A DNA stretch of 20,649 nt. Source: JBBQAA01 sp038254195 (lineage in GTDB: Bacteria; Actinomycetota; Thermoleophilia; Solirubrobacterales; Solirubrobacteraceae). Positions 13,602 to 20,649 of the stretch are shown one piece after another. Numbering within the stretch: the stretch's first letter is position 1; each line of letters starts with the position of its first letter. The notes below the pieces were generated by a model, which was given only the letters and a program-made list of their open reading frames with translations, was not told where the DNA came from and did not search any database. The stretch covers positions 1 through 20,649 of the forward strand of contig JBBSGJ010000017.1 of NCBI GenBank assembly GCA_038254195.1, written 5' to 3'. The translations under genes and the position numbers were made by a program.

Positions 13602-16600
13602 TCAGAGTTGAGCCTGGCGTGGGGGCTTTTCCGCCGTGGGTCGGTCCGTGACCGGCAGCACCCCGGCGGCGGTCAGGCCCTCCACCGTGACCAGGGGGGC
13701 CTCGAGGATCTCGTCGAGCACCGCAGCCTGCTCCGCCTCCAGCTCGATCAGTAGGGCCAGGACGTGCAGGAGGTCCACGAGCTCACTCGTCCAGGTGGAG
13801 GCCCAGCTCCGCGCGACGATGTCGTCCAGAGGCGATGACCGGCGACCCTCGGGCTCCCGCTTGCGCCGGTTGAACCACCGGCGGAGCAGCTTGTAGCCCG
13901 AGACCTCGTACTCCCACATCGCCTCGGTGACACCCGTCACCCGTCCCGCTCCCACCGCGAGCGTCCCGCTCGCCAGATCGAACCCGATCATCTCGGGCAT
14001 CCCGGCCTCGTCGTCGGGGATCCCGGTCATGACGAGGGGGCGATCCTCGCCCGTCACGCGCGGCGGTCCGGGCGGACGTCCCTCGCCGGCGTCCGCGAAC
14101 CGCTCGCCGTAGCTGTGCAGCCAGATGACCCGGCGACCGAGACCGACCGCCCGAGCGAAGAGGACGGCGTCGGCGCTGACCGGGATCCGCAGGCCGGGCA
14201 GCTCGAGATCCGCTCCGAAGCGCTCGACGTAGCCCGGGTGCGCCGACAAGCCGGCGATATAGGCGACGAGATCGGGAGCCGTCACCTCGCCCGCCAGAAC
14301 CGTGGCGAGATGGCCGAGAAGCCCGGGGACGACGTTGGGCACCGACCCGGCCGCGTCGAGCCAGAGCGGATAGACCCGACCCCCTCGGCCATGGTGGTGA
14401 TGAAGGTCAGGGACGAAGCGGGAGAACGTGCTGGCTGGTCCCGCCGTGGGCGCGATGTCCGCGGAAGCCGTGAGGAACACCTGCCCCAGCGCGTCCCGCA
14501 CCTGCCAGACGCTCGGATTGGGCTGATTGATCACCCGCTTGTCCGGGATGATCCAGGCACGATCAAGCGTCCGGACCTCGTAGCGCACGGGTTCGGCCGA
14601 CTCGCCACTCTCGGTCGCCAGCGGGCCCAGCGTCGCGTAGCCGGGCAGGTTGTCGGAGAGCTTGGTGTGGATCGTGCGGTCTCTCGCGTGCTCGGCCAGG
14701 AGGACGGCGCGGGCATCAACCGGCGCCATGACGAGCCCGTGCCAGCGCTCACGGAGCACTGCCGGTGAAGGCGCGACCACCCACGTGCGCCCGGGCATCA
14801 CCCCCGACCCCGACCAGGCGAGCAGGTCGTCGAGGGCGGGCATGGAGGACCACGACTTCGCACTCTGCGGACGGAAGGGCGCATGCCACGCCTCCGAGCA
14901 GGTCGCCCAGGAGTGATCGCGGAGCTCAAGGGTGGCGAGCTGCTCGAACTTCTGGGCACGCGTGCCTGCGACGGACGTGAAGCGCACCGGGGCGGGCATA
15001 TCGGGGCCGGTGGAACGATCCCGCAGCGCGATCGTGATGCAGATCGGCTGTTGCACCCCCGCGAAGATGCGGGTGGGGACGTCAGGTTGGTGGCCTTCGG
15101 GCGAGCAGTCCACGACCCAGATCTCGTCGGCCCACCGCCGCAGGTGGTGACGCATCTCGGCGAACCCGGGGCCGTTGAGGAATCCCGCCACCGTGACGAA
15201 GGCGACGACGCCGGCGTCGCCTGGGTGGTGCTCGAAGACCTTCCAGGTCGCCCAGCGCCAGAAGTAGACGTAGAGGTTGTAGAGGTGCTTCACGTGCGGC
15301 CCGAGACCGAGCTCCGGCGGAGGGCGGAAGTCGTCGAGCAGCGCGGCTCCGGTCCCGGGCGCCCCCTGCTCGACCCAGCCGCCGAGACCGCGACTGCGCT
15401 CCTTGTACGGCGGATTGCCGATGACGACCACCACCGGCTCGGCGCGCTTGACCTCGTTGGCCCGCTGCCGGCTCTCGGCGATCGGGCGGTAGGTCGCCGC
15501 GAGCTGTGTCTCCTCGACGAACGGGTTCGCCAGCGTGTCCGTGAGGTGGAGGCGGAGCTCGTCGGGGCCGAGGATGGCGCCCTGTCGGTTGAACTCGGTC
15601 GCGAGCCGAAGCTCGGCGACGGAGAACGGGCCGGCTTGGAGCTCGAACCCCACGAGTCGCCCGGCGGCCTTCCGCAACGCCGGCCCCACCGCCCCGGGTC
15701 CCTCGTCAGACCTGATCGCCGACGCGATGCGGTCGACGATCCGGAACAGGAAGGTGCCGGTCCCCGCGGCCGGGTCCATCACGGTCACACCGGGCGAACG
15801 GAAGCCCTCGACATGCCCGAGCCGGGTCCGGAGGAGATCCTCGACCATGCGAGCCATCGGGTCCACCGCCTCGATCGGCGTGTAGTAGCTCCCCGTCTGC
15901 CGGCGCAACCGCGGGTCGTACTCCTCCAGGAAGTCCTCGTAGAAGTAGAGCCAGGCCGCCGGGTCTGACCTGCTCACCTTCGGCCAGTCGAGTACGGAGA
16001 GCACGCGTTGGAGCGTCTCCACGGACACGGCGAGCTTGGGAAGCACGGTGGGGTCGGTAAGGACCGACAGTGCGCGCGCCATGAGGGTGTGACGACTGCC
16101 GAGATCGTCGGCCACGTCGCGCAGGTCGCGTCCCGCGAGCGCGATGCCCTCGACGCGGGCCAGCAGCAGCGCGAACGTGACCGTCTGCGCGTAACCGTCG
16201 GCGAACTCGTCGTCGGTGGCGTCCGGGTAGAGGAGCCGCCGCCAATCGCGCGCGAGATCCTGGAGCCCGAGCGTCCCCGTGTCGAGTGATTCCTTGACCT
16301 CGTCCCGGAGAACGCGACAGAGCCGTGCCGTCACGCTCGCCACCTCTCGCGGCCGCCGGGGCGGTATGGGCTTCCAGCGCAGGAAGTCCTCGACGATCGA
16401 GGTGAGGCGACCGTCGGCTACGCGCAGCCCGGCACCCGCCGCCGTGACGTCGCCATCGAGGCGGGCAACCTCGCCGATCCTGGTTCCGTCCCGATACAGG
16501 GCGAAGTCCTGGCCGTCGGTGTACAGCACGTTCGGCAGGCACGCGAGTCGCTGCCACTGGCGCCGGTCGCGACCCTTGTACCGGGGGGCGTCCACGCCCT

Positions 16601-16856
16601 TCCCCGGTGCCTTGAGCTCGACGAAGCCGACCAGAGCACCCCCGGCGTAGACCGCGTAATCGGGGCGGACCCGGTCCTCGGCGAGGTGATGCTCGCCGGC
16701 CAGCACGACCTGACCCACGGACACCTCGGCGGCGACGTGAGCCATCAGCTGCTCGAAGGGGCCGCGCAGCAGATCCTCCGGTTCGCCGCCGCCCGTGGCG
16801 AAGCGGGCGGCGACCGTCTGGCCGAAGGCGCTGATCGCGTCGTCGATCACGCTCAC
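13602..16856 (-). CDS. Single-chain restriction-modification enzyme, Type ISP-like without helicase
   Basis: This 1084-residue protein combines nuclease and adenine methyltransferase. The N-terminal part has a PD-(D/E)xK site (Asp66 in RPDY, Glu80-x-Lys82 in VELK). A helical connector spans about 140-320. The N6-adenine methyltransferase has motif I DPAAGTGTF (361-369) and motif IV NPPY (481-484). The C-terminal region, ending in MWEYEVSGYKLLRRW (about 990-1004), resembles the target-recognition domain of Type ISP enzymes such as LlaBIII. No SF2 helicase motifs are visible, unlike true ISP enzymes, so it should cut near its site like Type IIG. No separate specificity subunit is present. The GTG at 16856 has no clear ribosome binding site. 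It lies next to vapBC, as a defence cluster. Confidence 0.85.
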   Translation of the reverse strand: MSVIDDAISAFGQTVAARFATGGGEPEDLLRGPFEQLMAHVAAEVSVGQVVLAGEHHLAEDRVRPDYAVYAGGALVGFVELKAPGKGVDAPRYKGRDRRQWQRLACLPNVLYTDGQDFALYRDGTRIGEVARLDGDVTAAGAGLRVADGRLTSIVEDFLRWKPIPPRRPREVASVTARLCRVLRDEVKESLDTGTLGLQDLARDWRRLLYPDATDDEFADGYAQTVTFALLLARVEGIALAGRDLRDVADDLGSRHTLMARALSVLTDPTVLPKLAVSVETLQRVLSVLDWPKVSRSDPAAWLYFYEDFLEEYDPRLRRQTGSYYTPIEAVDPMARMVEDLLRTRLGHVEGFRSPGVTVMDPAAGTGTFLFRIVDRIASAIRSDEGPGAVGPALRKAAGRLVGFELQAGPFSVAELRLATEFNRQGAILGPDELRLHLTDTLANPFVEETQLAATYRPIAESRQRANEVKRAEPVVVVIGNPPYKERSRGLGGWVEQGAPGTGAALLDDFRPPPELGLGPHVKHLYNLYVYFWRWATWKVFEHHPGDAGVVAFVTVAGFLNGPGFAEMRHHLRRWADEIWVVDCSPEGHQPDVPTRIFAGVQQPICITIALRDRSTGPDMPAPVRFTSVAGTRAQKFEQLATLELRDHSWATCSEAWHAPFRPQSAKSWSSMPALDDLLAWSGSGVMPGRTWVVAPSPAVLRERWHGLVMAPVDARAVLLAEHARDRTIHTKLSDNLPGYATLGPLATESGESAEPVRYEVRTLDRAWIIPDKRVINQPNPSVWQVRDALGQVFLTASADIAPTAGPASTFSRFVPDLHHHHGRGGRVYPLWLDAAGSVPNVVPGLLGHLATVLAGEVTAPDLVAYIAGLSAHPGYVERFGADLELPGLRIPVSADAVLFARAVGLGRRVIWLHSYGERFADAGEGRPPGPPRVTGEDRPLVMTGIPDDEAGMPEMIGFDLASGTLAVGAGRVTGVTEAMWEYEVSGYKLLRRWFNRRKREPEGRRSSPLDDIVARSWASTWTSELVDLLHVLALLIELEAEQAAVLDEILEAPLVTVEGLTAAGVLPVTDRPTAEKPPRQAQL

Positions 16857-16920
16857 CAGAAGATGATCGCGCCTCGCGCGGACACCAGATCGAAGTGGTG
16901 CAAAGACGCATGGAGCGCGT

Positions 16921-16941
16921 CCAGCGTCCCGCGGGCGCTGG
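16921..16941. terminator. Stem-loop after recR
   Basis: CCAGCG (16921-16926) pairs with CGCTGG (16936-16941) around a 9-base loop that is itself GC-palindromic. It lies 13 bases beyond the recR stop and before the restriction gene. There is no T-tract, so a terminating role is tentative. Confidence 0.35.
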
Positions 16942-16954
16942 TATTACCCGACGC

Positions 16955-17554
16955 CTACACCGCCCGGCGCCCCGACAGGGCGCGGCCCAGCGTCAGCTCG
17001 TCCGCGTACTCCAGGTCCGACCCCACCGGGAGGCCTGAAGCCAGGCGGGTGACCGCGACGTCGGGTGCGCGCTCGCGCAGCGTGTCGGCGATGTGCAGGG
17101 CCGTCGCCTCGCCCGTGGTCGTGGGGTTCGTGGCCAGGACGACCTCGCGTACCTCACCGCCCTCCATCCGCGCCCACAGCTCGGCGAGGCGCAGGTCCTC
17201 GGGATCGACTCCGTCGATGGGCGAGAGGGCCCCTCCGAGCACGTGGTAGCGCCCGGAGAACTCGTGCGTGCGCTCCATGGGGATGACGTCCCCGGGCTCC
17301 TCGACGACGCAGATCACGGCGGGGTCGCGCCGGGCGTCCTCGCAGATCCGGCAGCGCGGGCCCTCGGCGAGGTTGAAGCACACCTCGCAGACGCCGATGC
17401 GGGCCTTGACCTCGCGGATCGCGTCGGCGAGGGCGAGCGCCTCCTCCTCCGACGCGCGCAGGATGTGGAACGCCAGGCGCTGCGCGGTCCGCCCGCCGAT
17501 CCCCGGCAGCCGGCCGAGCTCGGTGATGAGGCGCTGGACGGGCGGAGCGTGCAC
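16955..17554 (-). CDS. recR: Recombination protein RecR
   Basis: RecR acts with RecF and RecO to load RecA at gaps. The 199-residue protein has the helix-hairpin-helix ELGRLPGIGGRTAQRLAFH (12-30), a four-cysteine zinc finger (CEVC and CRIC, about 56-71), and a Toprim domain with VVEEPGDVIPME and the later LATNPTTTGEATA. Length is normal for the family. The GTG at 17554 gives the usual start before PVQRLI. In most bacteria recR follows dnaX and ybaB; neither is upstream here, where a subtilase gene on the same strand lies 71 bases away. Confidence 0.96.
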   Translation of the reverse strand: MHAPPVQRLITELGRLPGIGGRTAQRLAFHILRASEEEALALADAIREVKARIGVCEVCFNLAEGPRCRICEDARRDPAVICVVEEPGDVIPMERTHEFSGRYHVLGGALSPIDGVDPEDLRLAELWARMEGGEVREVVLATNPTTTGEATALHIADTLRERAPDVAVTRLASGLPVGSDLEYADELTLGRALSGRRAV

Positions 17555-17577
17555 GACGCGGCGGAGGGTACGTCACG

Positions 17578-17610
17578 CACGGGCGGCGGACCCCCCCCGC
17601 CGCTCGCGTG
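17578..17610. terminator. GC-rich hairpin between the subtilase gene and recR
   Basis: GCGGCGG (17583-17589) pairs with CCGCCGC (17597-17603) around a 7-base loop, and CACG (17578-17581) with CGTG (17607-17610) outside. It follows the subtilase stop by 15 bases in the direction of transcription. Most of the loop is part of an 8-base C run on the plus strand. Termination without a T-tract is inferred. Confidence 0.45.
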
Positions 17611-17625
17611 CCCCCTCCGGCACCC

Positions 17626-20229
17626 CTACCCCGGCGTGTAGGTGGCGTACAGCGACATCTGCTCGCTGTCGCTCCCGCCGAGCGGACCGAAGGGATCGCT
17701 CGCGCCGGCGGCGTAGGCGTTCGCGTTGTAGTCGCGGCTCCCGGTCACAGGATCCCAGCGGAAGCCCGCCACGTTACTGCTCGGCCCCGTGATCACGCCG
17801 ATCCACACGTCGCCCGCGAGGATCGTCACCGAGCCGGGGAACGTGAGGCCGTACCACCCCGGGGCGTCGGTGCTGTGGAAGGTGAGCTCGTTCGTCACCG
17901 TCCGCCGCGCGGCGGGCGCGCCGCCTGCGTCGGCGTAGACCACGCCTCTGAGCACCTGCTGGCCGCTCACGCCGGTCGGCGCCAGGTAGATCCGCATCCC
18001 GGTGAGCGTCCCTCCGTTCGAACCGGCGGAGTAGCGGTTCACCCGCTTGCGGTCGGGCGCGAAGCTGTCCGTGGAGGCACCGACGGTGGTCTTGCCCACC
18101 GTCTGAGCGGACTGGGTGACGACCGCCGTGGGCGCGGAGGACGCCGGCGCCGACGCGCCCGCAGAGTTCGAGGCCGTCACCGCCGCGCGGAGCGTCGCGC
18201 CGACGTCGCCGGCCCCGACCACGTAGCGCTGTCCCGTCGCGCCCCCGATCGCCGTGCACGCCGACCCCGTCGCGTCACAACGGCGCCACGCGTACGCGTA
18301 GGCCGTCGGCGTCCCCGACCAGGACCCGTTCGCCACCGTGAGCGTCTGGCCCGTCTGCGCCGTGCCCGACACCGTGGGCGGCGCGCTGCTCACCGGGACC
18401 GTCGCCGTGCCCGGGGTGTAGGTGGCGTAGATCGACATCTGCTCGGCGTCGGTCGTCGCGGAGCCGAACGGATCGCTGGGCCCCGACGCGTAGGAGTTCA
18501 CGTCGTAGGCGCGGCTCCCGGCGACGCTCGACCACCGGAAGGCGGCAACCCGAGCGGTGTTGCCGCTGATGAGCCCGATCCAGTATCGGCCCGGGCCCAG
18601 GGCGAGCGGCGTGGCGAGGGGCAGGTCGTACCAGCCCGCCCGGTCCGTGCTGTGGAAGGTGAGCTCGCTCGAGGCGGCGAGCAGGCGCCCGGGGGCGCCG
18701 CCCGCGTCCGCGTAGAGGACCCCCTTCACGAGCTGCTGGCCGACGTCCCCGCTGGGCTGGAGATAGGCGGTGAGGCGGCTCACCGTGCCCGACGTCGTCA
18801 GCGAGTAGGGGTTGACCCGCTTGCGGTCGGCGGTCATGACGTCCGCGGCCGCGCCGACGCTCGCCGTGCCCAACGTCGCGGTCGGCGCCGGTGTCGCGCA
18901 GCCCGGGAGCGCCTTGCAGACGTCCAGCCGACCGCCCGTGCGGACCCTCCCGGCCAGGCTGGGCAGCGGATCGACGTTGTCGAGGAGCGCGGAGCGCAGC
19001 GCGGTGGCCGACCGGTAGCCCTGCGACAGGATCAGCGCGGCGGCGCCCGCGACCTGCGGCGAGGCCATCGAACCGCCGCTGACGTAACCGTACGTGCCGT
19101 TGCGCAGCGTGGAGTAGATGTTGTCCCCCGGTGCGGCGAGATCTACCGTCGTCGCACCATAGTTGGCCCAGCTTGGGAGCTGATCGCTGCTGTTGCTGGC
19201 CGTGACGCAGATCTCGTTGGGCCGGTCATAGCCGCAGGGATACCGCCGTCGCGCCGGGTCGTCGTTGTCGTCACCGGTGTTGCCCGCGGCGGTGACGAAG
19301 AGGATGTCGTTGGCGGCGAGGAGGTCGATCTCGTCCGCCAGCGCCTGCGAGTAGGCGGTGCCCACGAACGTGGCCGACTCGTTGACGACCCTGAGGTTGA
19401 CCCCGGCCTGCCGGGCCCGGATCAGCCAGTCCAGCGCGGCGATGAGCTGGCTCGTGGAGCCGTAGCCGCTCGCGTCCAGCCACTTGACCGGCAGGATGCT
19501 CGTCGACCAGTTCATCCCCGCGACCCCGCGCCCGTTGTTGCCGACCGCGCCGAGGATCCCGGCGACGTGGGTCCCGTGGCCGCCGTACTGCGTCTCGTCG
19601 TCCATCGGATCGCACGTCTGGGCGACGATGTTCTCGCCGTGGGTGCCGGCGGGACAGCCGCCGACACCCCCCGGATTCGACCAGACGTTCGCGGCGAGAT
19701 CCGGATGGTTGTAGTCGACGCCGCTGTCCGCCTCGCCGATGACGACCGCCGGGGTGCCCGTCGCCACCCCCCACGCCGCGAGCGCGCGGTCGTCGGCGCC
19801 GGCCGTCCCGCTCACCCCGTTCACGAGCTGCCCGGTGTTCCGGGACCCCCACTGGAGGGAGAAGGAGGGGTCGTTCGGCGCCGCGCTCTCGTGGAGCAGG
19901 TAGTCGGGCTCCGCGTAGCGGACGCGAGGATCGCGCCGCAGCGCGCGGATCGCCGCCCGCATGCGCGACGGACGGACGCGCAGGCGGGTGAGCGCCGTGC
20001 GCCGCGCCCCGCGGAGGAGCACCTTGGCTCCGCGCGCTCCCACCGCGGCCCGGATCGCGCGCTGCCGAGCGGCCGACACGCCGGGACGGAAGCCCACCAG
20101 CACGACACCCGGGCGGTAGGTCGCCGCGCGGGACGGCGCTGCGCGGGCTCCGACGGGCGCGACGAGCGCGAGCGCCGAGAGGCAGAGCGCGAGCGCCGCG
20201 ACACGGATTCGGCGAGGGGCCTGGATCAC
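17626..20229 (-). CDS. Secreted subtilisin-like serine protease (S8) with duplicated C-terminal module
   Basis: The 867-residue exported protease begins with a signal peptide (RRIRVAALALCLSALALV, cut near residue 30). An I9-like propeptide (37-115) ending RYAEPDYLL follows, then the S8 domain (about 120-440). Triad: Asp168 in ADSGVDYNHPD, His218 in GGHGTHVAG, Ser387 in SGGSMASPQVAG; the oxyanion residue is Asn317. The serine motif is unusual, with Gly386 for the normal Thr, and the usual N-x-S-x-G strand reads VVNESATFVG. Cysteines (192/206, 332/341, 438/444) suggest disulfides. The tail holds module A (455-607), an Ig-like segment (615-705, GSWSG and YAWRRCD) and a second module A (715-867). 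The GTG at 20229 lies 13 bases after a methyltransferase gene. Substrate unknown. Confidence 0.9.
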   Translation of the reverse strand: MIQAPRRIRVAALALCLSALALVAPVGARAAPSRAATYRPGVVLVGFRPGVSAARQRAIRAAVGARGAKVLLRGARRTALTRLRVRPSRMRAAIRALRRDPRVRYAEPDYLLHESAAPNDPSFSLQWGSRNTGQLVNGVSGTAGADDRALAAWGVATGTPAVVIGEADSGVDYNHPDLAANVWSNPGGVGGCPAGTHGENIVAQTCDPMDDETQYGGHGTHVAGILGAVGNNGRGVAGMNWSTSILPVKWLDASGYGSTSQLIAALDWLIRARQAGVNLRVVNESATFVGTAYSQALADEIDLLAANDILFVTAAGNTGDDNDDPARRRYPCGYDRPNEICVTASNSSDQLPSWANYGATTVDLAAPGDNIYSTLRNGTYGYVSGGSMASPQVAGAAALILSQGYRSATALRSALLDNVDPLPSLAGRVRTGGRLDVCKALPGCATPAPTATLGTASVGAAADVMTADRKRVNPYSLTTSGTVSRLTAYLQPSGDVGQQLVKGVLYADAGGAPGRLLAASSELTFHSTDRAGWYDLPLATPLALGPGRYWIGLISGNTARVAAFRWSSVAGSRAYDVNSYASGPSDPFGSATTDAEQMSIYATYTPGTATVPVSSAPPTVSGTAQTGQTLTVANGSWSGTPTAYAYAWRRCDATGSACTAIGGATGQRYVVGAGDVGATLRAAVTASNSAGASAPASSAPTAVVTQSAQTVGKTTVGASTDSFAPDRKRVNRYSAGSNGGTLTGMRIYLAPTGVSGQQVLRGVVYADAGGAPAARRTVTNELTFHSTDAPGWYGLTFPGSVTILAGDVWIGVITGPSSNVAGFRWDPVTGSRDYNANAYAAGASDPFGPLGGSDSEQMSLYATYTPG
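17629..18087 (-). repeat. C-terminal module copy 2 in the subtilase gene
   Basis: This codes for residues 715-867. The copy shares with the first the order DRKRVN-x-YS, GQQ, KGV/RGV-x-YADAGGAP, ELTFHSTD, GWY, a W/F-IG strand, FRW-x-x-V-x-GSR-x-Y and SDPFG, ending EQMS-YATYTPG. The encoded domain looks like a beta-sandwich adhesion or anchoring module, but I cannot name its family. Confidence 0.85.
18409..18867 (-). repeat. C-terminal module copy 1 in the subtilase gene
   Basis: This codes for residues 455-607 and is the diverged partner of the copy at 17629-18087, about the same length, with the same motif order. The two are separated by an Ig-like segment of about 90 residues. The resemblance is at protein level; long exact DNA repeats were not noticed. 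Confidence 0.85.
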
Positions 20230-20242
20230 GCCGGTCGGCCCG

Positions 20243-20649
20243 TCAGCCTGCTCGCGTCGCGCAGACGACGTAGTGCCAGCCCGTCCAGTCCAGGCCCAGG
20301 ACGCGACGGGCGGCCAGCCGCTTCAGCCGGAGATGCAGGCGCAGCCCGGGCCTGTCGGGGAGTATCGCGCGTCCGAGGAACGTGAACGGACCATATCCCA
20401 GAGTGGTGCGGCGGGACGGCGCCAGCCCCGCCTCGCGGAGCATCCGGTCCAGGCGCCGGGGCGAGTGCATCCGCGCCGTGGCCGCGGGTGAGCGCGGGCG
20501 ACGCGGCCGCCCGACGTGCCACAGAAGGCGGAGCGGCCCCACCAGCGGGCTCTGGACGGGCTCGACCAGCGCGTTGAGGCGCCAGCGGTTGTCGGCGGTC
20601 ACGATGGCGTGTCCGCCGGGTGCGAGCACGCGGGCCAGCTCGGAGATCG
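20243..20649 (-). CDS. Class I SAM-dependent methyltransferase, partial (5' end beyond window)
   Basis: Only the last 135 residues are present. They open ISELARVLAPGGHAIVTADN, the post-motif III segment (ELxRVLxPGG) of class I methyltransferases that bind S-adenosylmethionine. The remainder includes LLREAGLAPSRRTTLGYGPF and a basic KRLAARRVLGLDWTGWHYVV ending. The SAM-binding motif I and the start codon lie past the window end. A start within the window at 20629 would remove the conserved leader, so I treat the gene as cut. The stop is 13 bases before the subtilase start on the same strand, which allows cotranscription. The substrate is not predictable. Confidence 0.75.
   Translation of the reverse strand, partial: ISELARVLAPGGHAIVTADNRWRLNALVEPVQSPLVGPLRLLWHVGRPRRPRSPAATARMHSPRRLDRMLREAGLAPSRRTTLGYGPFTFLGRAILPDRPGLRLHLRLKRLAARRVLGLDWTGWHYVVCATRAG

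Noticed and set aside
17591..17598. Run of 8 C as a phase-variable tract
   Set aside because: It lies between genes, not in a coding or promoter position, and forms most of a hairpin loop; such runs are expected at this GC content.
17608..20385. Plus-strand open frame of 925 codons
   Set aside because: It is antisense to the subtilase gene, whose triad, signal peptide and repeats are clear. The frame encodes Arg/Gly/Ala/Val-rich sequence without any domain.

Overview
The window is very GC-rich, densely coding and rich in GTG starts, which points to an actinomycete-like bacterium. The secreted protein at 1198-1860, with a short signal peptide followed by a motif-poor V/I-N-G-S-L type segment, is a kind I associate with Thermoleophilia/Solirubrobacterales. 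That placement is an inference. No rRNA, tRNA, CRISPR, insertion sequence or integrase was seen, and no gene-free stretch exceeds 300 bases. The longest gap is 2348-2516 (169 bases), which holds the SnoaL ribosome binding site and otherwise nothing I can name. Bases 1-69 hold nothing I can assign.

Left part (1-3.7 kb): a reductase of the NAD-binding-4 type on the minus strand, a small secreted protein on the plus strand and a SnoaL-fold protein on the minus strand. Next comes a tightly coupled plus-strand pair, an ECF-like sigma factor followed by an O6-alkylguanine-DNA alkyltransferase. This pair is a candidate alkylation-response unit with no visible anti-sigma gene.

Copper region (3.7-7.6 kb): csoR faces away from a minus-strand operon of copZ, a His/Met-rich secreted protein and the Cu(I) P-type ATPase copA. 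The short intergenic region carries a dyad and an array of CCGTRCC heptamers that look like operator sequence. Copper bound by CsoR would release the operon; CopZ would hand Cu(I) to CopA for export, and the secreted protein could bind copper outside the membrane.

Redox region (7.6-9.5 kb): soxR, with its four iron-sulfur cysteines, faces away from a DUF5519 (luciferase-domain) gene and an overlapping quinone-oxidoreductase-like gene. The promoter of these two has the stretched 19-base spacer and dyad expected of SoxR activation. The oxidoreductase has a clear frameshift near its 3' end.

Amino-acid and accessory region (9.4-17.6 kb): lysC-asd (aspartate kinase and aspartate-semialdehyde dehydrogenase, overlapping by 4 bases) lies on one side and recR on the other, all on the minus strand. 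Between them sit a NagZ-like GH3 lipoprotein lacking catalytic residues, a VapBC-type toxin-antitoxin pair and a large single-chain restriction-modification enzyme. Since recR and ask-asd lie near each other in other actinobacteria, the interior looks like accessory insertion.

Right end (17.6-20.6 kb): a secreted subtilisin-like protease with two copies of an approximately 153-residue C-terminal module, preceded on the same strand by a methyltransferase gene cut by the window end.
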